Source: Alnus glutinosa
Taxonomy: Eukaryota > Streptophyta > Magnoliopsida > Fagales > Betulaceae
NCBI RefSeq assembly: GCF_958979055.1
Contig: NC_084896.1
Span: forward strand, 5,584,501 to 5,648,500
Length of the DNA stretch: 64,000 nt
Direction of reading: 5' to 3'
The notes beneath the pieces were generated by a model. The model was not told the origin of the DNA. It saw only the letters and a list, made by a program, of their open reading frames with translations, and did no database searches. Shown in pieces: positions 33,494-44,071 of the stretch. Positions within the stretch are counted from its first letter, which is position 1. Every line of letters starts with the position of its first letter. A program made the position numbers and the translations under genes.

Positions 33494-34236
33494 GGGCACG
33501 TTTAGTTTGCAGAATAGACCCCAGGAATGGAATGACTTATGTTTGGTATGGGTCTATTCCTTGGAATATCTATTCCCATTGGAATACCCCTTCCCTTACG
33601 AAGAGGAATACTTATTCCTCTAAAAAATGAGAGGAATAGCTATTGCAATGGGAATAGACTAGATTTTCCAAAAAAACACAATTATTTTTTATTCTCTTTC
33701 AATTTCTTTTTTTTCGAAAAAAAAAAAAAAAAAAAGGTGAAAAATCGAAACCCCACCCCCCCCCCCCCTTAATAGTGGCTAGTCGACCACCCCGGCCAGC
33801 CACAAATGGCTCCGGGGGTGGCCGCACCACCCTCGGGACTCCCGAGGGCGTTCTGGGAGTGGTGCGACCACCCCCAGAGTCACTTGGGGGTGGCCACGGC
33901 CACCCCAAGCGACCACTCCAGGGGTGGTCGTGGCCTCCCCCTGTATATTTCGTGGGTGGCCAACCACCAATTGTGGTGGTCGGCCACCCTATAGTTTTCA
34001 ATTTTTTTTATTTTTTTTAATTTAATAATTTAAGTTTTTATTTTTATTATTTATTATTTTTAAAATTTATATAATGTGAGGATTTTTTAGTAATTTTGAT
34101 TGTATTCCAATTAATGTATATTAGTTGTTACCAAACTAAAGATTAAGAATAATCATTCCATTCCATCAGTTTCTATTCCTAGGAATATCTATTCCTTTTC
34201 TTAATGGAATAGTCATTCCGCAAACCAAACGAGGCC
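33494..34236. mobile_element. PIF/Harbinger-type element, TSD TTA
   Basis: Inverted termini GGGCACGTTTAGTTTGC (left) and GGCCTCGTTTGGTTTGC (complement of right) continue into GGAATAG-type repeats, with TTA on both sides (33491-33493 and 34237-34239). At 743 bp with no transposase it is non-autonomous. Its centre (33765-33990) is GC-rich, with many GGGTGG/CCACCC inverted repeats and a (C)n run, and looks like a second inserted sequence. Confidence 0.8.
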
Positions 34237-34239
34237 TTA

Positions 34240-35563
34240 GAGTCTTAATATATGACCTATTTATTACGACGTACCTCCTTGAAACATAGCCCGCATCACT
34301 AATGCTCTACTGCACCTATTGGTTCCTCCTCCTTTTTTTCTTATTCTTTTTTCTAATTGAATAGGAAAAATGGTTATAGGGAAGGATCCTTCTCACTTCT
34401 CATCTAAAAGGAAAAAGAAGTGGACGATCCTATAAATGAAAAAATGGTGGGTTCCCCAACAATAGACCCAAACCAAACTAAATAAGTGCTGAAATAGATA
34501 CAAATTGTAAGAAATTGGTCAAACAAGTGACTAGGTCCTCACAAAAAGCCGTACAAGGCGGTTAAAAAAGCTAAATGGATACAAAGTAAGGTAAGCCCAT
34601 ATGTACCTTACCGAAGCAGTAGAAACACTGAAATAGTCCAAATTTGAGACTGCAAGAAAGAAATGTCCCAACAAAAATCCAGATGCAAGAGTGCCGAGAC
34701 ACCAAGGTAGCGGATTCAGGCGAGATAAGTAGTACATGACGACGAGTAAGACCTCAAAAGATGTGAGAAGGGGTTAGAGAAACCTTTATCCAAACAGCAG
34801 CACAAACAAAAATAAACAAAAAGGAAAGAGGAGGGAAGAGTTGAGATCCTTCCTCCTCCCTGAGCCGGCTGTAGAAAGGAGAAGAAGAAGAAGAAATGAG
34901 CTCTTTTGCTTCGGACAGAAAACTTGCTCGATCTCAGAGGTTCGAGAAACTTAAACAACTGGGTATTTGGTACACCTATTGATTCCTCGTTTGAACAAAT
35001 CAACAACCAACATCAAAACTCAAAAGCCTTACAATACAAGGATATCACTGTGAATTTCTTTAATTTAAGATTCAAATATACAATAAAAAGTTCTTACAAA
35101 GTAAATTAATAAAGAAATGCAACCGCAAAGTAGATAGCAAATTAAGCAACGTACTCTTCAACACCAGATTCCTGAAACCCCTCTTTCAAAACTCAATTCT
35201 TAGTACAATATATATCCATGATGTTTTCCAGTCTTCAGCACTTCAAATGTTAGTCAGTGAAGCAGTAGTTTTCATGTCCATAAGATCATGATTCTCCCGA
35301 GTCTTCCAATTCTATTCTTAAAACGTAGAAGAACCCGTTGATCATCACTAAAGTACTACTGTTCTTTAAACAGCATACTAAGAAAAAAACAAAAAAACAA
35401 AGAACATCATCACTTTGGAAGGATGAAACAGAGTCATGGCCAACCACCCCCAAGTAAGAGTCGGCAGGAATTTCCTTAACCCATCAGAGGGTGGCCGGCA
35501 AAATTTATCTACAGGACCTAAGTTTATTATTGTATGCTAGGAGGCATAATAAACATGAAGGAA
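34240..35563. other. Intergenic / 3' flank of the NAC gene
   Basis: No supported gene. The part nearest 35564 is expected to hold the NAC 3' untranslated region. Simple purine runs lie near 34875-34895. Short frames here match nothing I recognise. Confidence 0.5.
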
Positions 35564-37032
35564 TCAGAAATTCAGGATGTTGGCATAAGGGGTCAAATTT
35601 TGAAGCCAGGGACTGTTTAACTGGGTCCAAAACGGGTCTTGAGTCCAATCCGTGGTCAATTTGGGGACTTGGAGCTCCGGCAACTGGCCCCTTCCAAATG
35701 GGCTTTGCAGTGATGTGGAGGACACTTTGCTTTCCACTGCTCTTTCATCCACTTTCTCTGTTAATCCCAACACTTCCTCTGCTTCTTTCTTGAAGACAAT
35801 GTTGTGTACAGCCGCCATTGGTGCCACTAACTGATAATCCTCCTGATGAGTATAAAATGAGCCGGTTTCAAGGGATGTTGGTGGAGATGAATTGGGGGAA
35901 GCATGAAAGTTCTTCATCTCTTCCTCCATTGCGGCCCTCTGCTCGAGAACCTTCAAAGAAGTTGCCTTCCTGTAGATCTTACACAACACTATGTCCTGCA
36001 TTTACAAACATAAACATTATTAAACGAACAAACTACTTACTTTTCTTCTACCTACCAGTAGTGGGACCTATTCCAGCCACTGGGATGTTTATCTTGGATA
36101 CACGAAAAAAAAAAGAAAAGCAAATGACGCTAAAGTTTTGGAATATGAAAAGAATATGGCCATTTTCTTACTGGGTCCCAAATACTTTTATCTGAAGCCA
36201 CTTATAAAAGGAGGGGTGTACGTGAACTATTACATGGACAATAGTAATCTCACGACTTGACTTATTCCATCACAAACATTTTCATGGAAACTTCTCAATG
36301 AGCATTTATTTTCAAGTCTACAGAAACCTTTTTCCATGAAAGAGATGTACTCTTGGAACTTTGTAATCCTTTTCCAGTTCTTCATTTTCTTGGAAAAAAA
36401 TTGAAAAAACGTGTAATGAAAAGTAGCAAACCTTAGGTAAGGGGCATGAATCAGGAAAGCGATACTCGTTCATAACCCAGTCGGTCTTGCTCCCTCTTGG
36501 AGCTCTTCCCCTGTAGAAAACAAGTGTCTTTCTTAAGCCAATTATCCGCTTTGGGTCCGATATGGTCACAATTCTCCGGTCAGAACCTGTGGCCTTCCAG
36601 AACCCATTTTCAGTTGTCCGGTTCGGCCTTCCGCCGCTGCCATGCTTCCTGTCCCTCGGCACAAAAAAGTACCATTCTCTTTCGCCGATCTTTGCCAATC
36701 CTATTACAAGAACCATGGTATAAAATAATCAGTTATTCAGTAAACTGCTATACGCTCGTTCAAAGGCTGATTTTCACTGTCATAATCATATAAAAAAGAA
36801 AAAAAACTAAGCAAACTTAGCAATATGTATGTATATGTATATATATACCAGGCAAGTCCCAAGGATCGTGATGATATATGTTGAGAAAGCCGATTATGTC
36901 AAAGCGCAATCGCTTTCCGAACACCATATTCTTGAGGTAGAAATCAAGGAGCTCCTCTTCTGTAGGGTGGAAACGAAATCCTGGAAGTTCAAGTTCCATT
37001 GTCGACATTTCATCCATTGCAGTGGCCGCCAT
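35564..37032 (-). CDS. NAC-domain transcription factor (ANAC094-like group)
   Basis: Minus strand, three exons 37032-36849, 36700-36432 and 35995-35564 (GT-AG, phase kept), encode about 294 aa. The NAC domain is complete over residues ~12-165: subdomain A ([18 protein letters not shown]), B (HHDPWDLPG), C ([15 protein letters not shown] and [12 protein letters not shown]), D ([26 protein letters not shown]) and E ([13 protein letters not shown]). Splitting of the domain across three exons is typical of NAC genes. Residues after ~165 form the variable regulatory region and end in [15 protein letters not shown], which I recall as conserved in the ANAC094-like clade. It should act as a nuclear, sequence-specific regulator; targets cannot be inferred. 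Confidence 0.93.
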
Positions 37033-37126
37033 TAATTTTTGGTTACTGAGACTACTGCTGTGGGGTTTGCTTCTCTAGCTGTTCTTTTTAAGGTTTTGGG
37101 TTGAAAACTTCAAGTGTTGGTACGTA

Positions 37127-37136
37127 GATATATAAA
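37127..37136 (-). promoter_or_regulatory. Candidate TATA box of the NAC gene
   Basis: Minus-strand GTTTATATATC lies about 95-105 bp before the start codon. Other AT-rich stretches (37173-37182) are alternatives. Confidence 0.35.
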
Positions 37137-37139
37137 CAA

Positions 37140-38839
37140 AACACGCTGCAAGGAACATGTATTTGGGTTCATTTATATATAGGACGATTGAAAACATAGG
37201 TTGAGACCAAGTCATCGATGGTGGGGGCAAAATAGTCCATGACCCTTGGAGCTAGCTATTTGAGTCCATTCGAATGGTGGAACCCACACGCTTATACGTA
37301 AATCAGCATAGACTGAACAGTGACAGGTCTTCCTTCTCATTGCTTGAATGCTTTTTTTTTTTTGTTTATTTTTTTTGTTTTCTTTCAGTTTTGGACTTTT
37401 ACCAGGAAATTCCAGGAATTTTTCCAAGCAATGTTCTGCAAAATAATTTCATCTTTGATTCTGAACATGTGAAACGAATACCATGTTTGTTTCAAGTTTC
37501 AAATGGTCAGCAAGTCTAGCTGAGGATCGGACTATACTGTTTTTTTGGGCTTCCGGTCGTACGAGGACTCATGATCGATCAATATTCTTGTAACGGAAGT
37601 TTGATTCAGTCCTGTTAATTAATTGGGTCGCCCCTTGTTTCTTGGAATCCAAACACTAATTAAACATCTAAAGACTGAAGTCTGCAGACCCCAACTTCAC
37701 CAGTTGAGCTTTGTATGCATATCTATTAATTTCTATTTGACTGTCGATTCTCCAACCCTTTTAAGTCTTCTAATTAATCCACATTGCTATCATTTCACCC
37801 AAAGAATTTAATTAAGATCCAAATTAAAGGCAATTCATGTCTCTCTATTTCAAAATTGATAAACGATAGGACTCCTTTGTAGCGTCTAATGACGTGAATT
37901 TCATTTTTTTTTGCTTAAAAAATTGCATTTTGTATGTCATCTTTTAAGATAACTTTTTATTATTATTATTAAATCCATGCTATCTCGAAGGATGCTAGAA
38001 GAAACGGGGAGCGTTAGAAAAACACCAGGCGCACTCCCTCTCTCACAGGTGGGCCCCACCCATGTGAGAGGGGGAGTACACTTCGTATTTTTTTTAACAT
38101 TTTTCATAATAAACTTTAACAGTTCTCTTTAAAAATATAAATATTATCATTCGAATTTTATTTTGTTTCATCTTCCATTTTGATGATGCCATGTTATTTA
38201 AAATTTCAAATAACATTGCCTCTAAAGTATGAGAGTATAAATATATAATTATATAAAGATAACTAGTGAAGTCTCAAATCAAATAATAATCATTAATAAA
38301 GGTTCAAACTTTTGCAACAAGTGGAGTTCTTAATCATAAATTATTAAGAAGTTGATTTTATTTTTTGTTTTTTGTTTAATTACCAAATTACCAGGAACTC
38401 GCCACATTTTGAATTCTTTGTTTATTATAATTCCTGGATCGGATTCCGTTGATATGGGTAGGACCTAAGGACCGATTGCTGACCCGACGCTGGTCGGAAT
38501 TCAAAAATTCTTTGTTTTGAATTTTCCTGTTTCCAAATTCCGACTCGACGCTGGTCGGAATCCGAAAATCGTAACTGACCCGGGGCTAAATTTCATAATT
38601 TTCTTCATGCAAAGTCAAAAAATCTCGAGTCGGCTTGGAATCCCCTTCGTTCCTCCGTCTCCACTCCTCCCTCTGCAAGGCTCGCTCCAAACCCCTTACA
38701 CTCCATCTGCTCTGAAACCCTCTAGCTCTCCAACCTCCACTACGACTCCCACCTCTTCAGCCACTCCTCCCTTCACGCCCTTTGCCTGACGTAGTGAATG
38801 TAAAAGCTCTATTTCACGGTGCATTTATGATATATAATT
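37140..38839. other. Intergenic upstream of the NAC gene
   Basis: Promoter and intergenic DNA with no supported gene. The motif GACGCTGGTCGGAATTC recurs at about 38486 and 38548 (direct repeat). A short Ser/Pro/Thr-rich frame at 38640-38789 is not credible as a protein. Confidence 0.45.
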
Positions 38840-38990
38840 GTAAAAACGGCCGGGATCCGGCCTGATCTGGACGGATCCGGCCGGATCCGGAAGATTCCGG
38901 CCTGAATCCGGCCATTTTGGCCGGATCCGGTCAAACTTTTTCGCCGGAATTCGGCAACGGCGGCCGGACGTTGCCGGATTCCGGTGACAA
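38840..38990. repeat. GATCCGGCC-type short repeats
   Basis: Multiple direct and inverted copies of CCGGATCCGGC/GGCCGGATCC in a GC-rich island within AT-rich DNA. Similar GATCCGGCCG motifs occur at 41940-41985. This may be the edge of an unidentified mobile element, since the adjacent 39030-39130 TTTTCGNNGAAA repeats look element-like. Confidence 0.5.
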
Positions 38991-39139
38991 TTACCAAACT
39001 CTTATTTTTGCATTTCGTAATTTTTTCGTGCGAACCAAACACCGAAAAATATTTTCGAGAAAATCATTTTTCCTGAAAATGATTTCGTCGAAATCATTTT
39101 ACTACGAAAATCGTTTTACGTCGAAACAAACGGAGCATT

Positions 39140-39586
39140 ACCTAAATTTCATTTCAATTAAATATTTTACTTGTGAAGTTTTACTTATTAAAAATAAGAA
39201 CGTTAAAGTATTGATTAAATAATTAAATTTATTTCTTCCGATTAACTTAAACTTTTAAAATAAATAGTAATTTAACAACTTTTACGTCTTCTTTTAGTAA
39301 GAAAAGACACTTGATAACTCAATTGAGCAAAACTGAAAAAACTTTATGATTGATTCAAACGTGCCTTTTGCTACTCAAACAGTATATTAAATATCACATT
39401 GGTAGGAATAAAAATGGAAACATATATCACTTGAAATATGAAAGAAACTACCTATTATGAAGATAAACTGATTATGGAAACAAAGAACTATCCAAAGATA
39501 CATTCAGAAAGAGAATTTTGGCATTGACAACTTGGTTCCAATAAGATTTTTTTCCTTTCCGGTGATAATTTCACTTGTGAACGTCT
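39140..39586. other. AT-rich intergenic DNA
   Basis: Nothing recognisable was seen. Confidence 0.5.
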
Positions 39587-40868
39587 AGGGTAACTCGATT
39601 GCAAAGCTCTTCCGAACAAGTTTGCAACTGATCGAACCTTTCAGGAGGTCTTCCAATGTGACTAGATCATATTTCCGTCTGAATGGGGTTGCACTGAGCT
39701 TCTCAAGAAGTCACTAAGTGACGCTAAGTCGCAACTTCATCAAAACAAGAATGCAAACGAGGGTCTTAGTGGCTCAACCAATAGCGCTTAGTCACAACCC
39801 GCGTTTAAACGGTGTTGCAATCGAGTCACAATCAGTAACACTGATCTGCAACCCGTGCCTGGACAGTTTTGCAATGCAATTTTGTCCTAGGGTTGTGCTA
39901 CATGAGACACCCCGTATTGAAAAGAACTCGTCCTCAAGTTTATACCAGTTGATGCTTCAATCAATGGATGGTAATCTAAGATATCAACTACATTGAACGT
40001 AGGAGAAATTGTCATGGCTCCCAGAAGCTAGATCAATGACATAGGCATTGTCATTTATCCTTCCGAGCATTCGATATGGACCATACTTCTTGCTCTTGAA
40101 CTTCTTGTAGGTGCCTGTTAGAAACCACCATTTTTGCGTAGGTACACCACAACTTGTTCCCCTTCGTGGAAAATCTTTCATTGTTCGCCACCCTTTGTCT
40201 CTAGCTTGTTTGTATTAGGGTAACTCGGTTGCAAAGCTCTTCCAAACAGGTCTGCAACTGATCGAACCTTTCAGGAGGTTCGCCCAATGTGACTAGATCA
40301 CATTTCTGTCTAAATGGGGTTGCAACCGAGCTTCTCAAGAAGTCACTAAGTGACGCTTAGTCGCAACTTCGTCCGGACAAGAATGCAAACGAGGGTCTCA
40401 ATGGCTCAACCAATAGCGCTCAGTCACAACCCGCTTTTGAACGGTGTTGCAATCGAATCACAATCAGTAGCACTAATCTACAACCCGTGCCTGGACAATT
40501 TTGCGGCCGAGTTGCCCTACCCTCCAATTTTGTCCTAGGGTTATGCTACATGAGACACCCTGTCTTGAAAAGAACTCGTCCTCAAGTTTATACTAGTTGA
40601 TGCTTCATTCAACGGATGGTAATCTAAGATATCAGCTACATTGAACGTAGGTTAAATTGTCATGGCTCCCGGAAGCTAGATCAATGACATAGGCATTGTC
40701 ATTTATCCTTTCGAGCATTCGATATGGATCATACGTCTTGCTCTTGAACTTGTTGTAGGTGTCTATTAGAAACCACCCTTTTTGCGTAGGTACACCACAA
40801 CTTGTTCCCCTTCTTGGAAAATCTTTTATCGTTCGCCACCCTTTGTCTCCAGCTTGTTTGTATTGGGC
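39587..40868. repeat. 630-bp tandem duplication of a retroelement fragment
   Basis: Two adjacent copies start AGGGTAACTCGRTTGCAAAGC at 39587 and 40217 (period 630) and stay similar throughout, both ending near GCTTGTTTGTATT. Scattered substitutions show that the duplication is not very recent. Each copy carries a degraded gypsy-type pol end on the minus strand. Confidence 0.85.
39984..40181 (-). pseudogene. Ty3/gypsy pol C-terminal fragment
   Basis: Minus-strand reading [20 protein letters not shown] is the motif downstream of integrase in plant Ty3/gypsy polyproteins. The second duplicate copy holds an equivalent, also broken, at about 40625-40850. Confidence 0.7.
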
Positions 40869-40978
40869 ATAACTTTCTTCTTTGTACTCGTTCGATCACC
40901 CAAATGTTCCACTACCACACTAGCTAGGCCTTAGTAATTTGGGCAAAGACACCAACCCCACCTCCTGGATTGGAGTTT

Positions 40979-42183
40979 CATTACAAAAATTTCAAGAATT
41001 CTCGACGGTTTTAAACCATCCAGAAATATAGGTCGCGAATTTGGATTTTAGACGGTTTGGGCCAAACCATCCAGACTTCTAAAAAGTTTTAATTCTGGGC
41101 GGTTTGGGGGATGGTTTGGCCCAAACCGCCCAGAATTAATTCCAAACGGTTTGAGCTTCTAGACGGTTTTGGTAAAACTATTCACAATTATATCTAGACG
41201 GTTTGGCCCAAATCATCCACAAATACGATGAATTATATATATATACTATTAATATTAATTTTTTTATATATTAATTAGTTTTTTTTAGGGTTAAGTATTC
41301 CTCTAGTCCTTGAGTTTTGGAAACTTTATTTTTTAGTCCCTGAGTTTCAATTTGCATCACAGATGATACCTCAGCTTTGGGAAATGACCGAATAAGTACC
41401 TCGGTTAACTTCTCCGTCCAAAAACTAACGGACCGCCACATGTCAACCTCTGAGGTGGACACGTGGCATTATATAAAAAAATTAAAAATCTTTAAAAATA
41501 AATTAAAAAATAATAATATTAAAAAAAAATTGAAAAAAAAAAAAAAAAAAACAAGAGCCAAAACTTTTAAGGTTGACACGTGGCGGTCCGTTAGTTTTTG
41601 GATGGAGAAGTTAACCGAGGTACTTATTCGGTCATTTCCCAAAACTGAGATATCATCTGTGATGCAAATTGAAACTCATGAACTAAAAAATAAAGTTTCC
41701 AAAACTCAAGGACTAAAAAAGTGTTTAACCCTTTTTTTATATGAAAACTACTATTAACCGATTTGAGAATAAAAAAAAAGAAAAAAAAAATCGATCTGAA
41801 GAGGGATCCGACCGGTGACAAAGAAAGAGAGAGAGGAAGAGAGATCTGGCACCACGCACATCAGCCGGCGACAGAGAAAGAGAGAGGAAGAGAGAACCGG
41901 CCGGAAATCCATGTATTTCGCCTGTATCTCTCTCTGTATCCGGCCAGAGATCCGGCCGAGCGTGAGTTTTGACCGGATCCGGCCGAAAACCCACTCTCTC
42001 CAGTCGCGAGGTCCCATCGTCCTAATCCCACCGACAGTCCAAATCTGGTCGGCCATCATCAATCGCCAGCTGGGGAGAGAAGAAGAAGAGAGAGAGAGAG
42101 AGAGAGAGAGGGTTCAATTTTTTCTAGAAGCAAACAGGGAAAAAAAGAGAGAAGGGACTAGAATATGCCATTTTTTTGTAGTG
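40979..42183. mobile_element. Candidate non-autonomous CACTA-like element
   Basis: The right end GCCATTTTTTTGTAGTG (to 42183) is a canonical CACTA terminus. A plausible left end is CATTACAAAAATTTC (40979), one change from CACTACAAAAA. It is followed by repeated GACGGTTTGGSCCAAACC motifs (41010-41215) like subterminal repeats. The flanking triplets are TTT and TTC, so the duplication is imperfect. A 444-bp fold-back is nested inside. No transposase is present. Confidence 0.45.
41288..41731. mobile_element. 444-bp fold-back element
   Basis: Long inverted arms (about 41288-41465 and 41570-41731) share AGTCCTTGAGTTTTGGAAAC, AATTTGCATCACAGATGATA and TACCTCGGTTAACTTCTCC with over 90% identity. Termini are GGGTTAAG...TTTAACCC. 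The flanks TTTTTTTA (41280-41287 and 41732-41739) could be an 8-bp duplication, but lie in T-runs. A transcript would form a very long hairpin. Confidence 0.8.
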
Positions 42184-42271
42184 TTCTCCCATAAATTATT
42201 TTCACCATGGTCATGGGTCTTGTGAAGACCTGCGGTGGCCGTGAGCGGGTCTGGTGAAGACCCACAGCTGT

Positions 42272-42493
42272 TGTAACGACCCACCCCCAATGACACAATA
42301 TTGTCCGCTTTTGGCTCCCCAAACAGAACTTCCCAAGAGGTCACCCATCTTGGGATTGCTCTCGCAGTAGCACGCTTAACTGCGGAGTTCTGATCGGTTC
42401 ATGGCCATCACGGCTTTAAAACGTGTTGTGTCATAAAGGGTACATTTATACATATAAGCACATCCTCATTTTCAGGCGATGTGGGACGTCACA
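42272..42493 (-). mobile_element. Cassandra-type TRIM solo LTR
   Basis: On the minus strand the 222-bp segment starts TGTGACGTCCCACATCG and ends GGTGGGTCGTTACA (TG...CA), and contains a 5S rRNA-like stretch, the hallmark of Cassandra terminal-repeat retrotransposons in miniature. The flanks GCTGT (42267-42271) and GCTGC (42494-42498) share four of five bases. No second LTR was seen, so it is a solo LTR. Confidence 0.85.
42324..42397 (-). other. 5S rRNA-derived segment inside the Cassandra LTR
   Basis: The minus strand reads CCGATCAGAACTCCGCAG, TTAAGCGTGCT and GATGGGTGACCTCTTGGGA, matching the 3' two-thirds of plant 5S rRNA, including the box A and box C regions of its internal promoter. The CGAGAGTAGTACTAGG segment is altered. 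It is not a 5S gene, because the 5' third and the terminator context are missing. Confidence 0.85.
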
Positions 42494-43135
42494 GCTGCTG
42501 CCATGGGTCACAAGTTTTTGTCTTTTTTAATGTTTTTCTGTATTCTTTTGTCATTTTTTGTGCAAATGGGGTACATTGTAATTTTCTAATTGTTTGGAGG
42601 GACATTTTAAATTGCCTGATAATTTGATAAGAATATGTGTACTTTTTCCTAAATTGAACTCTAAATTTTCAACCGGACCGCATCAAAATTCAAAAAAAAA
42701 TTCCGACCCCAAGCACAATGTCCATTGGTGGTGGGTCATTTTGTTTCCCCCCCACCCAAAAAAAAAAAAAAAAATAGTAATAGTAATAAAAAAAAATAAA
42801 AAAAAAAATAGGCCCAAAAAGAAGGATCGATGTTGGGTCGTTTCTTTACATAAAGAAGTCTTGCGATAGAAAGACCACAAAACAAGAAGAAGATGATTTT
42901 CTAATGCTGTCAATTCAAAAGCTATCAACACCGCGTTGCCACACTTTCCATACAATGAATAGCCTCAATAACAAACTTTTCTTTTCCTTGGGATATGATG
43001 AGTAATTTTGTTTGACTTGGAAGTCTTCTCCGTAGACCTCAGAAAGTCTTGCCTTTTATGAACCAAATCATATAGATATTACCCTAGAAAATCTCCCCAA
43101 TCTTCATCACATTTTTTTATTATTATTTATTTATT
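42494..43135. other. Intergenic, A-rich
   Basis: A-runs at 42756-42806 and no recognisable gene. Confidence 0.5.
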
Positions 43136-43490
43136 GTTGGGAAAACTTCGCTTAATCACCCATAATCTTTCATCACTTTTACAATCATACTTTTAATCTT
43201 TAAAAAAAGTGTTAATTTAGTGTGTATATCCATCTTTCAATCTTTTTCAATTTCAGCCCTTCGTTAGGATTTTCGGTTAAATCTTATCAGAATTCTCAAA
43301 CTACCCTTGTTTTTTTTTTTTTCAAAGATTTCGGCTTGAGTATTTTTGTAAATTTCTTTTTTCTTCTTTTTTTTCGTGAAAGAAGAGGTATGATTCGAGA
43401 ATTATTACACCCGAAAATTCTAATGAAGAATTGAAATTAAAAAAAAAAAATTAAAAGATAAATACTCTAAATTAATACTTTTTAAAGTTA
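43136..43490. mobile_element. MITE family C, truncated copy
   Basis: The left arm (GGGAAAACTTCGCTTAA, then CATCACTTTTACAAT, CGTTAGGATTTTCGG) matches the family of 27359-27751. An inverted right arm is present only to about AATACTTTTTAAAG; the terminal AAGTGAAGTTTTCC is missing. Confidence 0.6.
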
Positions 43491-43766
43491 AATAAATAAT
43501 TACTAAAAATATTGCAGGTGGTAAGTGTGGTTTTCATTTATTGTTTTATCAAAAGTATATTCGTACATATTGTTTAAAGAGACAAAAAAAAAAAACAATA
43601 AACCAACAAGTTGCTTTCCTGGCTATTTCCTCGAATTTTCTCACGTCTTTGGCAGAGCACTTGTTGAATTGGTCTACTGATATTTTTTTCTTCACTGTGT
43701 GAGAGTGAAGTTGAGAGCCATGTGATTTATACTTTAATGATAACATAACATAGTTAGTCTGATTTA

Positions 43767-44068
43767 GGGTGTGTTTGAGATTGCAATTTTATAAACAAAA
43801 AGTGCAATTTTAAATCAAATCGTAGAAAATAAATTATTTGAGAATTGCGTTTTTTTTAAGTTGCGATTTGAAAACGCAGAAAACTACTTTTTCAAATCTC
43901 AGGCAATTAGGTGTTTTTTTTTGAAAAAACAGAATTTTAAAAGCTAACCTGCGATTTTAAAAACCAAATTGTAATTTTACCAAACGCTTAACTGTGTGTT
44001 TAAAAATCACTTTTTCAAATCGTACATTTTAAAATCGTTATTTTTAAATCACAAACTCAAACGGACCC
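43767..44068. mobile_element. Tourist/PIF-type MITE, 302 bp, TSD TTA
   Basis: Termini GGGTGTGTTTGAG and GGGTCCGTTTGAG (complement of right end) are flanked by TTA (43764-43766 and 44069-44071). Arms continue with GATTGCAATTTT-type repeats. Non-coding. Confidence 0.8.
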
Positions 44069-44071
44069 TTA

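Noticed and set aside
38640..38789. Ser/Pro/Thr-rich short frame
   Set aside because: Low-complexity sequence with no start context, domain or neighbour support.
42324..42397. Functional 5S rRNA gene
   Set aside because: Only part of 5S is present, with altered central bases, and it lies inside TG...CA borders typical of a Cassandra LTR.
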